Source: Pseudevernia furfuracea
Taxonomy: Eukaryota; Ascomycota; Lecanoromycetes; Lecanorales; Parmeliaceae
Assembly: GCA_022315425.1 (NCBI GenBank)
Contig: JAIUPT010000029.1
Span: 558,001-622,000 of the forward strand
Direction of reading: 5' to 3'
Length of the DNA: 64,000 nt
Shown: piece by piece, positions 23,035 through 33,054 of the stretch
Layout: every line of letters begins with the position of its first letter
How positions within the stretch are numbered: position 1 is the first letter of the stretch
Program-made: the position numbers and the translations under genes
The notes under the pieces: generated by a model
The model's input: the letters and a program-made list of their open reading frames with translations, nothing else
What the model was told of the DNA's origin: nothing
The model's database searches: none

Positions 23035-24207
23035 GTTGTTTCAAGGTATTCGATCAAAAGTCTGCAGAATTTCTTCGGGTTGACTCTGCGTCCCTTTGAC
23101 TAGGGTCTTCCGGCGGACAGAGTAAGCGAGCAGCTCTCGCGCTCTACACTCGGTCGAACGTGTCGCATGTGATGGATGGCTGCAACTGGATTCGATAGAT
23201 TTTGGTGATTGTTCATGAGATTAGGGCGTGAGAAGGCTTGTCCCAAATTTAACAGTAGTATAAGAGGCTGTTCAGGCAATCGTCGTCACGTCCATAGTTG
23301 ATCGGGAGGGGAGAGTACAAAGGTGGAGCGTGAATTGGAGAGGTCAGAACAGAGCTACACGTATGACCTCATAGTCATGACGGGTTGTCAAGTGTTATAG
23401 ACCAAGTGTTGTTGTTGTTATTGAGAGGAGAACAGGGAGACGAGAGGAGCATGAGGGTCAGGTTGAGAGCGATGATAGAAGAAATCAGCCGTTCGATTTA
23501 TTACTAGGACAACCCACGATTCCAATGACGGTTAAAGCCACAAAGCTTACTTTACTCTATGAGTACTGTAAGAGGTAAGGTACCGAATCCGCATGCATGC
23601 CCTGATTTTACTACGTAGTCTATGTACATCTTTCGTTTCAACACAAGGCTTACTGCATCTCACCAAGCTCACAAATGCGACACATGATACATGGAGAGGG
23701 GCGGTGAGCCTGTGCTTGCGTTTTCTATGAAAGGCCAAGTCCTAAAGCACAAGGCACATCGAGAGCATAGCCCTCTGTCATGAGGCATCTCCAGGCAAAA
23801 GAGCTGAAGCTGATCCTCACGGGTGTTTCCATTGTGATCATTGTTCTCATTACGGAGTACTCGTAGAGTATTTATCAAACAAGCAACTCAGATACTCAGT
23901 CCTACAAGTATTGGAGCTCAGACTTACTAGGGCACGTGGCGAATGCTTTAGCCGCCCGAGTCATACTTTATCCTCTCGGGAGTACGGTTACTAAAGTATG
24001 CTACAGTACAGTACCTCTGTACTCGTGTGGTCACTTAAGGTAAAGTAAAGTACGTATGTTACGAAATGTTCATCAGATCCCCTGGCTTGCTTGGCAAATG
24101 GCAACATGCGTGATGTATAGGACTATAAGCGAGTGAACGTTCTGTCCACTACGCCGTACACTCATATATACAGTAGTGTGCAGTCGCAATCTTTGAAGAC
24201 ATTCCAA
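23035..24207. promoter_or_regulatory. Long divergent intergenic region, SEC2 / COQ4
   Basis: 1.17 kb between divergent starts. It includes T/G-rich short repeats near 23,405 and repeated GTAC-containing words from about 23,990 to 24,060. I see no supported gene; the short minus-strand frames around 23,550-23,880 and 24,073-24,321 lack family features. Confidence 0.4.
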
Positions 24208-25113
24208 ATGACTTCGAGAAAGTTCTTCGCTCTTCCCCCTCTGATCCGAGTCACAATTGCGCCGCCCTCCGCAAGAACATTCTCGGTGCTGAATCGACCT
24301 CCTCCAAACTATGAAGGTCACATCCCTCTTAACGCCATTGAACGATGCACGCTCGCGGCAGGTTCAGCAGTCATGTCTTTGATGAATCCCCGACGCGGAG
24401 GCATGTTCACTTCACCAAATTTATATTAATACTTGCTAACCCTATGTGAAGACTTGATCGCCGCGCTTGGAGAAACAACCGCTACCCCATTCTTCATCTA
24501 CCGTCTTCGAGACGCAATGCTCTCCAGTCCAACCGGCAGACGAATCCTTCGTGAGCGCCCAAAAATTACATCCAAAACTATGTCGGTGACGAAGCTGCGT
24601 GCTTTGCCCGAAAGCAGCGTAGGGCGCGCGTATGTTAGCTGGCTGGATCGAGAGGGTGTCAGCCCAGACACCAGAGATAGCGTCAAGTATATTGACGACG
24701 AAGAATGCGCATATGTCATGCAAAGATATCGCGAGTCTCATGACTTTTATCATGCTCTCACTGGCTTGCCGGTCTTCGTTGAAGGCGAAGTGGCGCTTAA
24801 GGCGTTCGAATTTGCCAATACCCTCTTGCCCATGACAGGTCTCAGCCTTTTTGCTATCACGAGAATGAAGCCGGTGGAACGGACGAGGTTTTGGAATACC
24901 TATCTCCCTTGGGCAGTAAGCAACGGATTGAGGAGCAAAGACATCATCAATGTGTACTGGGAAGAAGAGCTGGAAAGAGATGTAGACGAACTTAGAAATG
25001 ATTTGGGGATCGAGAGACCGCCGGACTTGAGAGACACAAGGAAGTCGCTCAGAGAGCAGAAAAGAGCCGCAAATGAGAAGAGGGATACGATGGGTGGCTT
25101 GAGGGCAGATTAG
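24208..25113 (+). CDS. COQ4: Ubiquinone biosynthesis protein COQ4
   Basis: Exons 24208-24400 and 24452-25113 give 284 aa. The N-terminus is a basic mitochondrial presequence, followed by NYEGHIPLNAIERC and LMNPRRG. The join to DLIAALGETTATPFFIYRLR gives the conserved NPRRGDLIAALGE motif. The signature His-Asp-x-x-His (residues 161-165, in ESHDFYHAL) and the later helix starting FWNTYLPWA are present. COQ4 sits in the coenzyme Q biosynthetic complex on the matrix face of the inner membrane. Notably the intron begins GC rather than GT (GAG followed by GCATGT) and ends GTGAAG with a TTGCTAAC branch; no GT site near it preserves the reading frame and the conserved motif. Confidence 0.93.
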
Positions 25114-25251
25114 CGCCAGCAATACTCTCTTTCCCAACCATCTGCTGCTTCCACATGGCTTCATTTGATATTGATCTAACTCGTGCCTGGTATATTCCCC
25201 TAACGCCTTTGATGCAGGTCAAGTCCACTATAAACATCTCTGCTTCTGCAG

Positions 25252-25774
25252 CTAGAGATCCAACAAATCGTCGTCGTCGTCCCAGTCTTTTCTTCTGGTA
25301 ATCACAATCCTTCCCCCGCCACCTCCTCCGCCCTTCTCTGCATTCTCCGTCATCGCGCCTAGCAGTTCCTTCAACTGCTCTTCAGTTACTTTGCTTCTAA
25401 GTTGTCCCGACCTTGCGAGCATGATGAGTCTATTCTCCACATCTGTAGCTCGAGACTCTTTGACAAGGCGAATGCGCCCAAGGCGATCAGCGGCTTCGGG
25501 GGTGAGGACTTGAGACAGAATCGATGTGCGGGCTTCAGCTTCTTGTTGTCTGTAGTATTATTGATTCAGCTGGGCCTACCCATGTATTCAGAGGGTCAGT
25601 GGACTCGGCGCACTTCCGCTGATCTTCTCCGCCAGATGCTCCGCTCTGCTGCTGCTGCTGCTGTTGAAGTTGCGCAAGGCGCCCTTTCCTTATCTACTAA
25701 AAAGTAAGAAGTGTATACTATAGACATCTACTCGAGAGTGAAACTCATACCTCTTCGAGATCTGCATCAGACAT
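25252..25774 (-). CDS. PDCD5-family DNA-binding/apoptosis-related protein
   Basis: Minus exons 25774-25751, 25693-25614 and 25549-25252 give 133 aa, the usual length for PDCD5/TFAR19. It starts MSDADLEEIRKGRLAQLQQQ, with a glutamine run and GASGGEDQRK. The core reads QQEAEARTSILSQVLTPEAA, then DRLGRIRLVKESRATDVENR, LIMLARSGQL and VTEEQLKELL. It ends with a glycine run, then IVITRRKDWDDDDDLLDL. The first exon encodes only eight residues. Intron 2 has an unusual GTGCGC donor, but reading phase and the conserved EDQRK-QQEAEA junction require it. The family has a triple-helix fold; cellular function in fungi is poorly defined. Confidence 0.92.
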
Positions 25775-25990
25775 AGCTGGCTGTGATTTAGTTGACTTGA
25801 GCCTCGTTGGTCAAAAGTGCGAGAAGTCTTTGCCGAAGTTTCTCCGCACATCTGTACGAGGACTGAGGCAAATGGTCATGTGATACGCAAACTTTCCGAA
25901 GTATCTAGAGTAACAAACATACCTCAGTCGATCGAGACATGGAGCATGACTTGGACTGTTTGCACTAATACGTGTAAAGTGTGACTCCCC
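25775..25990. promoter_or_regulatory. Short divergent promoter, PDCD5 homologue / SET protein
   Basis: 216 bp between the two divergent ATGs, so the genes likely share regulatory DNA. No motif was identified. Confidence 0.4.
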
Positions 25991-27686
25991 ATGTCAGGCA
26001 TTTCTCCCCCTGGAGCTCACCATGAGGAATTCACAGCGTGGGCAAAACAGCAAGGAGTCCAGATCAACGGCGTGGGGCCAGCAAGCATCTCCGGGCATGG
26101 GTTGGGCATCGTCGCGCAGCGTAGAATTGAGGTTAACATGATAGCCTTCGATTGAGGATCAACAGGCTGAATGTGGTGGTAGGCTGGTGAAGTGCTTTGC
26201 GACGTGCCGGCTTCTGTGCTTTTGACCATCAATACGATCCCGGAGGGTTTCAAAAATCTGCACGAAGGAATCACCGTCCATGGTCTTCTGGCTTCTTTTC
26301 TTGCGTTCGGTGGTCCTGATACATGTCATTATGCTCGTTGGAAGAAATCATGGCCTTCAATGCAAGAATTTCAAAAGTCCATGCCGTTTCTTTGGCCATC
26401 TTTCATGAGAGAACCCCTTGACAATAATGGAAATCCACATTACACGATTGGGCTGCGCGAAAAACCGGTGTTCATTATTCCGCCTGCTGTTGCAGGTCGA
26501 TGGGCCCACGATCAAATGCGTGAGTTCTGGAAAATCAGGGACAGCGCCCCTATGTTTCGACAGGAGAAGAAACTCAAAGCGGATTGGGACATTGTCTCCA
26601 AAGTATTTCCCAACCAGAATTTATCCGACTACACCTACTATTGGCTCATTGTCAATACGCGAAGTTTCTATTTCGAAGTATCAGGCACCGAGGCTGCACA
26701 GAATCATGACGATCGCATGGTCTTATGTCCTTTCGTTGACTACTTCAACCACAATGATCACGGAGTGAGTTTTTGCATTGATGCGTGTTTAGAAAGACGA
26801 GTACTGAGTGATAGTGCGGTGTGGGTTTCAGTGAAAATGGCTATACGGTCACTAGCGACCGTACCTATGGTACTACGCAACGCCTCTAGACGGAGTAGGC
26901 CAAAGGAGTTTGACTGATGTGGCATAGATATTGGCGAACAGATCTTCACATCTTACGGGTATGTACATTTTCGCAGAGCATTCATCCAATTCCCCATCAT
27001 TGTACGAGTTACGAGACACGGTCTTGGAGCAGGTGGCTCCCAATGTCCCTTCAAGTTGTCTCATTGCTCGGATTTTATACCTAAGAAGAGATGTTGACTC
27101 CGAAATCTGTATAGGAGTCATAGCAATGATTTCCTGCTCTGCGAATGTAGGCAAATAAGCCCTGTCCAATATCTGTTGTTGGACTTCTGCTCAAGTCCCA
27201 GATGGCTTCATCCTGGACAATAATAGACATGATTGTCTACCACTGGATGACTTCTTCTCCGGCAAGCAAATTAATGAAAATTCAAAGAAGAGTCTCGAGA
27301 AAGCTGGGTATTTGGGGTATTTGGCTTTCGAAGATGCAATTCATATGTAGTCAATCTGATCCGTCCCCAGGAACTACACTCTCGATAACGACGGCGTCTG
27401 TTTTCGAACCCAAGTCGCGATACGAAGGCAGGTCCTGAACACCTATCACTGGAAGAAGTTCATGGCGGGCATCGACACTCAGGATGAAAAAACTAGGGTC
27501 GCTGCATCGATGCTACTGCAAGATCGCATCTTGCTACCCTACATGGAAGAGGCGAAGGAGGCACTACAGCACTTGGAGAGAACTGACAACGTCATACCAC
27601 CAGGCGCGAAGGAGACGCTGATCAACAGGTGGAAACAGATAAGAGACATGATACAGCAGGCTTTGCTGATCCACGGAGTTCGTTGA
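25991..27686 (+). CDS. SET-domain protein lysine methyltransferase (SETD6/RKM, Rubisco-LSMT type)
   Basis: Seven exons: 25991-26131, 26183-26764, 26815-26869, 26928-26958, 27115-27146, 27202-27316 and 27371-27686 (423 aa). The N-SET part reads GHGLGIVAQRRIE then AGEVLCDVPASVLL. The split SET core reads NTRSFYFE, CPFVDYFNHNDHG, then across introns FSENGYTVTSDRTYDIGEQI, FTSYGSHSNDFLLCEYGFIL and DNNRHDCLPLDDFF. The C-terminal helical domain holds RILLPYMEEAKEAL. NH(N) and the SYG tyrosine are the cofactor and catalytic positions of this class, which methylates ribosomal or other non-histone proteins; the substrate here is unknown. Exons 4 and 5 are only 31 and 32 nt. Each splice restores both phase and family sequence, which is the evidence for this complicated model. 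Confidence 0.85.
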
Positions 27687-27877
27687 GTATGATTAAAGAC
27701 TAGTGACGAATTAAGGCGCGAACACAGCAGGTTGACAGTAAATGTCCAGCAGTAATACTGCCGCTGCCGAGGTAGATATGTACGGTATCGCTGCTTCAGC
27801 ACAGCTGCATTGAGCTTCCGTGGCCTTATCTAGCCTAATCAAGTACATATGTTCTGCAATACTTTGAACACCCTTCG
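27687..27877. other. Convergent intergenic spacer
   Basis: About 190 bp between converging stops; no feature seen. Confidence 0.4.
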
Positions 27878-29548
27878 TCAACTTCTTCGACCAGCAAGAG
27901 GCAGCAGATCAGCCTTCTCCTGAGCTGTGTTCTTGTTCTTTCCTTTGACCATGTGCATAAGCATGTAATTCATGACACAATGAATTCCCATTTCTTCGCC
28001 TCGCTTGACGATGTACCCATTGATGTAGTCAATTTCGGTAAGCCTACCAGACCTGATGTCTTGCACCATCGAGCTGTAGTTTTCGGCAGTTGTGTTAGCA
28101 ATGGAAGTGACCAATCTTTCGAGTCGCAGCGTATCGAAGCGCATGTTTACGTTAGGGACATTCTTCAGCTCCGGCAAAGATTTAATGACGACCGATATTT
28201 CAGCAAGTAGAAGCCTGATGACTCTTGTGAAATAGAAGTTGTACAGCAATGCCCCATTCCTGCAGTCAAGAATAGCCGTCAAAGGGTTTATGATGCAGTT
28301 GATGGCGAGTTTGTCGAGCTGTTGTTGCAGAATTTCTGTTGGAGAGAATCCCACTGCGACGAAAACCGCTGTTCTTGTCATGGTCCGCATGAGGTAACGA
28401 GCGGAAAGCGACAGCTGGTTCAGGGCTTCTTGCCGTATAGGTTCACCCCTAGGCATTCGTGGCAGGACACCCAAGGCAATAGTACCCTCGCCAGCATGAA
28501 CAACGGAGAAGGGGGCTTTTGAATAGAGACCATGGCTCACGACGCCAACGATATACGTTGGCCGATGCTTTTCGTCGGGGAATAGTCTTTTATTTACCTC
28601 GTCGACCATGCCCATACCGTTCTGTAGGAACAATATCGAAGAATCTTGGGTGAGGCGATGGGCAACTGCTTGTATAGCCTTTAAAGTCTGAGGGGCTTTC
28701 ACGGAAACAATGAGATGATGGATTATCTCTTCCTGCTTATCAGGAGCATGAATCTGTTCCGAAGCAGACATGTCCTTTTCTTCATGTTGCGCTTCGCCCA
28801 CCTCTTGTTCGGCTTGTGCAAACCAGGCTTTGATCTCAGATTCCGTCGTCGAAGGCTCACCGGTTTCTGGTACACTCTCCTCTGAAGTAGCTCCATCAAC
28901 CGTACGATCCTGTTGAGGACTGTCATATGGCACCGGATTGCTCTCATCCAGGGTTGGTTCATTGATATCTGAAATATCCCCGGTCATCGAAGTCAAATCT
29001 CTTGGTAAAGGACCTTCTCGTTCCTCTGCCACAGTCTGATTGGACAAGCCCTCTCCTTCCCCAGAGCGTTTGTCGACCGGAACCGAGGAATTTTCCAATA
29101 ATCGACTGACGGCTTCGGCTTCGAATCCCCGCCTTGTTTCCTTCATGCCATGGGTTATGATTTCTATCGAGCAATCATAATCTTCCCACATGCGAAGCTG
29201 GCGGCGATGCAAGAGAAGGGTGATAGGTGGTCGATTGGGGATCCCGGCGAGCGAATGCGCGACGAAAGATCCCAGATTGCCTGCGCCTAAGATATGAATT
29301 CTCTTGGGCGCCTCGTGCCTCCTCAATTGGAATTGATTTAGATAGAGGTTCTTGTCTTCGGCGGGAGAACCTTCGATGGTGTCTGCATTCTCTTCATTGA
29401 GTGCTGCATCTCTACCTCCCTCCTCATCTTTTCGTCGAGGCCACCAATAATGTGAACGTGTGGAAGTAAAATGTCTTTTGGTGACCACTCGGTCAACCTC
29501 AATGTCACCGCAAGACCATATTAGAGATTGGTATATCGTCTTGGCCAA
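27878..29548 (-). CDS. Ketopantoate reductase-fold protein (ApbA/PanE family), 5' end unresolved
   Basis: A 556-codon open frame on the minus strand. The NAD(P) Rossmann motif is RIHILGAGNLGSFVAHSLAG, followed by PPITLLLHRR. After a long insert come HHLIVSVKAPQTLKAIQAVA, SSILFLQNGMGMVDEVN, and the C-terminal helical domain with LAINCIINPLTAILDCRNG and TEIDYINGYIVKRGEE, matching the PanE C-terminal substrate site (K, N, NGY). The family reduces 2-dehydropantoate to pantoate for coenzyme A synthesis, though diverged fungal members may do something else. The chain has a roughly 110-residue acidic disordered insert between the Rossmann strand and VKAP. The frame at 29548 opens with TTG, and no ATG precedes the Rossmann motif, so an upstream exon is expected in 29,549-29,850. 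Exact start not determined. Confidence 0.8.
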   Translation of the reverse strand: MAKTIYQSLIWSCGDIEVDRVVTKRHFTSTRSHYWWPRRKDEEGGRDAALNEENADTIEGSPAEDKNLYLNQFQLRRHEAPKRIHILGAGNLGSFVAHSLAGIPNRPPITLLLHRRQLRMWEDYDCSIEIITHGMKETRRGFEAEAVSRLLENSSVPVDKRSGEGEGLSNQTVAEEREGPLPRDLTSMTGDISDINEPTLDESNPVPYDSPQQDRTVDGATSEESVPETGEPSTTESEIKAWFAQAEQEVGEAQHEEKDMSASEQIHAPDKQEEIIHHLIVSVKAPQTLKAIQAVAHRLTQDSSILFLQNGMGMVDEVNKRLFPDEKHRPTYIVGVVSHGLYSKAPFSVVHAGEGTIALGVLPRMPRGEPIRQEALNQLSLSARYLMRTMTRTAVFVAVGFSPTEILQQQLDKLAINCIINPLTAILDCRNGALLYNFYFTRVIRLLLAEISVVIKSLPELKNVPNVNMRFDTLRLERLVTSIANTTAENYSSMVQDIRSGRLTEIDYINGYIVKRGEEMGIHCVMNYMLMHMVKGKNKNTAQEKADLLPLAGRRS

Positions 29549-29855
29549 AGACAGTGAGAGCGGCCTCCAAGGAGTGCACTGAGACAGCTTGATCAGCTTG
29601 ACCCAATGCTGCCTATTAAAGTCTTCAGATTACTGTAGCATCTCAGGTGTGGTGGTATACTTATTCACAAAGACTCCAAGACACCGGCAGAGTATGACGA
29701 TGGATGGTAAAGTATGTAAGGTGAGTTACTGCTAGCGCAAAGTCTGCTGGTCTGCGCTTGGGCGTCGCGCCTACTTCGGGCCTCTAGCCGCAAGGGTACT
29801 TCCGAGGTTCAAAGCTCCTATGAGCACGCAAAACAATACCATGTCAATACAATGA
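29549..29855. promoter_or_regulatory. Divergent region, ketopantoate-reductase homologue / LRP1
   Basis: About 300 bp that should hold the LRP1 promoter and probably the missing first exon of the minus-strand gene. On the minus strand the downstream frame extends back to a stop near 29,635; possible splice signals (GTATAC donor, AATAG acceptor) occur there, but no ATG could be fixed. Confidence 0.35.
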
Positions 29856-30717
29856 ATGAATAACATGGAAAACATAGATCTTGTACCGTTGATCGAATCG
29901 TTAGACGATAACATCGATGACCTCGAAGAAGCGTTGGAGCCTCTACTCAAAAGCGCTCTATCAGATACCGCTGGGAAGTTACCTCTCTTAGACAAAGCGC
30001 AGCTTTATGTTCTCGTCACCTATGCCATTGAGTCCGTATTGTTCTGTATGTCTACAGAAATCAACAGGTTTTCCCATGGCTAAGTATTATAGCCTATCTC
30101 CGACTTAACGGTGTCAATTCCAAAGAACACCCGGTCTTTCGAGAGTTGATCCGGGTCAAACAATATTTCGAGAAGATCAAGGCTGCGGAGTCAGCGGGCA
30201 CCCGACAGAAAATGACGCTGGACAAGGTCGCTGCTGGCCGCTTCATCAAACATGCACTGGTTAGCCGCAATCACCGTGCCATATAATCTGCAAGTGCTGA
30301 CTTCAACGTTAGGCTGGGAATAAGAAACTTGACCTGGATCTCGCCAAGCAGAGCGGGCAGGAAAGCGCAGCCACTCATACCGGATTTGAAGAATTCCCCA
30401 GGAAACAAATTAGTGACTACCCGGGAAATGGGTCAAGAGCCGTCTCCTCGAGTGACGACGCAGACTCCGACCCGAGGCATCTGGAGCCTCACGATGGACC
30501 AAGGTTGAAGAGAATGAAGCGGCATAGGTCTAATGATAGAAGGGAAAGCAAGGATAGGACAGCGACAGCGACGAAGCATGAATTGAATCCTGGCTCCGGG
30601 ACGGCGTCCAAGCTAGATGCGACGAATGGCAACTCGAAAGCAGAGCAGAAGAAGAAGAAACTGAGTAAGAAGAGAAGGGTGCTGGAAGAATCGCAAGGGA
30701 GACTGGATGAAGACTGA
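29856..30717 (+). CDS. LRP1: Exosome cofactor LRP1/RRP47 (C1D family)
   Basis: Exons 29856-30045, 30093-30259 and 30313-30717 give 253 aa. The Sas10/C1D domain covers the first about 120 residues: LIESLDDNIDDLEEALEPLL, KLPLLDKAQLYVLVTYAIES, then across intron 1 VLFSYLRLNGVNSKEHPVFR and ELIRVKQYFEKIKAAE, then RFIKHALAGNKKLDLDLAKQ. The C-terminal half is disordered and lysine/arginine-rich (RLKRMKRHRSNDRR, EQKKKKLSKKRRVLEE), as in Rrp47/C1D. This protein binds RNA and the nuclear exosome nuclease Rrp6 in 3' processing of rRNA, snoRNA and other nuclear RNAs. Intron 1 has a GTATGT donor; both introns are about 50 bp. Confidence 0.9.
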
Positions 30718-31340
30718 GGACCTGAGTACCTGCGGGAACTCTTCTACTAGTCGCTTTAGCCTCAACGCACCTTATCTTGGGTACAATGGCCCTTGCCGAT
30801 GGCAACGAAACTTACACGATGCCTAGCGACATAATTACCTCGTCGCAAGACGAGAGGGCAAAGATCGATTGTGAAGACGTCGGTAAGCACATTGCCTCGA
30901 AATTACGTGTGCGGCGACTCTAACAGATAGAGGTATTTACTCGAAATTCTTGAAGGCCAGCTTCTCGTCAACCCAGAAACCTTTCTGTCCAGGGAGCTTT
31001 ATAACTTTTGACCACCTGTAAAGCAGAGCGCCGAGGAAGTAGACTTCGCGCTGGCTTAGCTCACTTATGTAGTCACTCAGGGTCTGTAATGTACATATCA
31101 ACAGAATCCAGCGACAACGATTTCCATCGTCAGCGATACCTATGCCCTGTGATCTGACTCTTGTCAACTCGTATCGAAAAGTCCGTAAATTTGGCTAGCG
31201 CGTTTCCGGAAAATATACTCTTTGCCGTCGCAATTCTAATTTGTTCTTCCTTCATATTCTCAATCACCCCTAAATTCAATATCACCGGGCACCTCGACAT
31301 ACTATTCTCCTCAGTCAATCACACGTCGCAAGCTTTGAAA
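30718..31340. other. Intergenic region LRP1 / MIX17
   Basis: About 620 bp. It contains a conserved-looking minus-strand segment (listed separately at 30,937-31,118) and a 45-codon plus-strand frame at 30,786-30,923 with no recognisable content. The last part is the 5' leader of MIX17. Confidence 0.35.
30937..31118 (-). CDS. Possible exon of an unidentified small gene
   Basis: On the minus strand a segment after a TTACAG acceptor reads TLSDYISELSQREVYFLGAL, LYRWSKVIKLPGQKGFW, VDEKLAFKNFE and stop. Its residue composition looks like a folded, selected protein rather than a random frame. Upstream on the same strand (31,130-31,318) is another open stretch, MSRCPVILNLG followed by KEEQIRIATAKSIFSGNALA, antisense to the MIX17 leader. 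I could join the two only with non-standard donors in phase 0, so the gene model is not settled. No family was recognised. Confidence 0.3.
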
Positions 31341-31998
31341 ATGCCTCGCTCTCGTGGAGGTAGCGGTGGCCGTGGCAGGCCTTCTGCACCTTCTCGACCT
31401 GCCGCTGCTCCAGCTAGGCCTGCTGCGATGCCCCCTCAACAACCATCACGAGGTGCCAGCACGGCCGCTCACCCTCCAGCCAACGCCCAGCAACCTGGTG
31501 CTCCCGCCCAACAGGGCAAGAGTCCTGGGCTCTTCGGACAGATGGCCTCTACAGCTGCGTAAGCTAGACCCATTCTTGCGATTTATTTCTCTGCCCTTTT
31601 TGATTGTCTTGTTGGATTATGACTCTACCAATGGTATGAGTATGGATCACAACGCTGATATCATAATAGTGGTGTGGCAGTGGGTTCAAGTATCGGCCAC
31701 GCTCTTGGAGGAATGTTTGGAGGGTCTAGCGCCCCAGTTGAGCAACAACAAGCGGACAACGCAATAGCTAGTCAAGGCAACGAGAGCAGCCCTCAGAGCA
31801 ACGCTTGGGGTCCTCGAAGCTGTGAGATGGATGCGAAGACCTTTACCAAATGTTTGGACGAAAACCAGGGCAACATGCAGATCTGTGGCTGGTATTTGGA
31901 TCAACTGGTGATTGCCACATGAGAGATCATCTTAGCCGTCGAAGCGATGCTGACATATTGACCAGAAAACTTGCCAGCAAGCAGCCAGTCAGTACTAG
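31341..31998 (+). CDS. MIX17: CHCH-domain mitochondrial protein MIX17 (CHCHD2/CHCHD10 family)
   Basis: Exons 31341-31558, 31670-31907 and 31966-31998 give 162 aa. The N-terminal half is Arg/Pro/Ala-rich (RSRGGSGGRGRPSAPSRPAA), then GLFGQMASTAAGVAVGSSIG, a glycine-rich hydrophobic helix. The C-terminal CHCH domain has twin CX9C motifs: C-EMDAKTFTK-C and C-GWYLDQLKT-C. The last cysteine is encoded by a tiny third exon (11 codons). Twin CX9C proteins are imported and oxidised by Mia40 in the intermembrane space; Mix17 is the yeast relative of human CHCHD2. Reading phase and the CX9C spacing support both introns (111 and 58 bp). Confidence 0.92.
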
Positions 31999-33054
31999 AG
32001 AAGGCCGGTCAAGCAATCGCTACGTAGGACGGTGAGGATGGAAAGAATGAGCATCAGCATTATTACAGGAGTCCAAGTCACCCTCAGGCTGCAAGTCGTT
32101 TGCGGCCAATGTTTTTCGAAGACTTCCCTGCGAACATAGCTATTTATTAATCTGGGAGCCTCTCCACGCTCTTTGTGCCCCAATTGTATCTCTCGGCAAT
32201 CAACCCCGCTCTATCCACAACGGCTGAGATGCTATGATTACAATCGTTCCATATCCCCTGTTTGTGTATCTTACAGTCGTTACCAGCACTACTCAATCCA
32301 CAAAATATCTGGTGTGATTGGTCCCCTTACCCATCTTGCCAGGTCTGTGCCAATTTGGGTCTTCTTGTGGTGCTTATCCCGTTGAAGGTTAGCAGATATC
32401 CTAGGTTCCTTTAAGCAGCTAAACCAGTATACATTTCTGCTCGTTAATTTAGTGCATACCAAAACCTTGATGCCCTCCGTGTTGGCAAGGCGTGGTAGAG
32501 GTGAATTACACTGCTGGTCTGAAGAGGCCAACGGCGAGCTCGTACTGCAGTTAGAAAGTCTTGCGCGAAGATGAGGGTCACTTTTGCTTGTTGAGCAATG
32601 TCATGGCTTATCTTAAAGGTACTTCTCTGGTTCTGTCTGTGATACATCAGCCAGACGCGATCTTGTTTATTTCGATCATCAATGCGTGGTGACACTCGCT
32701 CCTCATTCCGCATTCAGGCATTTGACGGTTTGCAGCACAATCCACGGCCTGCTCATGTTGATATTATGAGATACAGAGGAACAACGGTCAGAGCTGAAGG
32801 CTTCCACGCTATTCATTCATTACGGTTCATGAGCGGAGTACTGAAAGCTTATTTTGCTGTCAATATAGAGCCACGTAACATTTCGAATCTTGTATGCCAT
32901 TCGTCTTGAGGAAGAATCCAAATCTGGGATCGGATTGTATACAGACATGCCACTGTGGCTTGATTCCCCCTGCTGAGCTCTAAATGCACGGTCAAGCCGA
33001 CCTATGCAGCCTCGCTAATTGCATGTATGCCACATGCAAGCTTTCATGATCCCT
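31999..33054. other. Intergenic region between MIX17 and the UBX gene
   Basis: 1.06 kb between converging genes. Several 60-90 codon frames occur on both strands, but none shows a family motif, splice pattern or composition bias that would support a gene. I see nothing in it. Confidence 0.4.

Noticed and set aside
30786..30923. 45-codon plus frame downstream of LRP1
   Set aside because: It starts with ATG in fair context, but is short, has no recognisable content and no partner exon.
32173..32909. Several 60-90 codon frames between MIX17 and the UBX gene
   Set aside because: They overlap on both strands and none has motif, splice or composition support.
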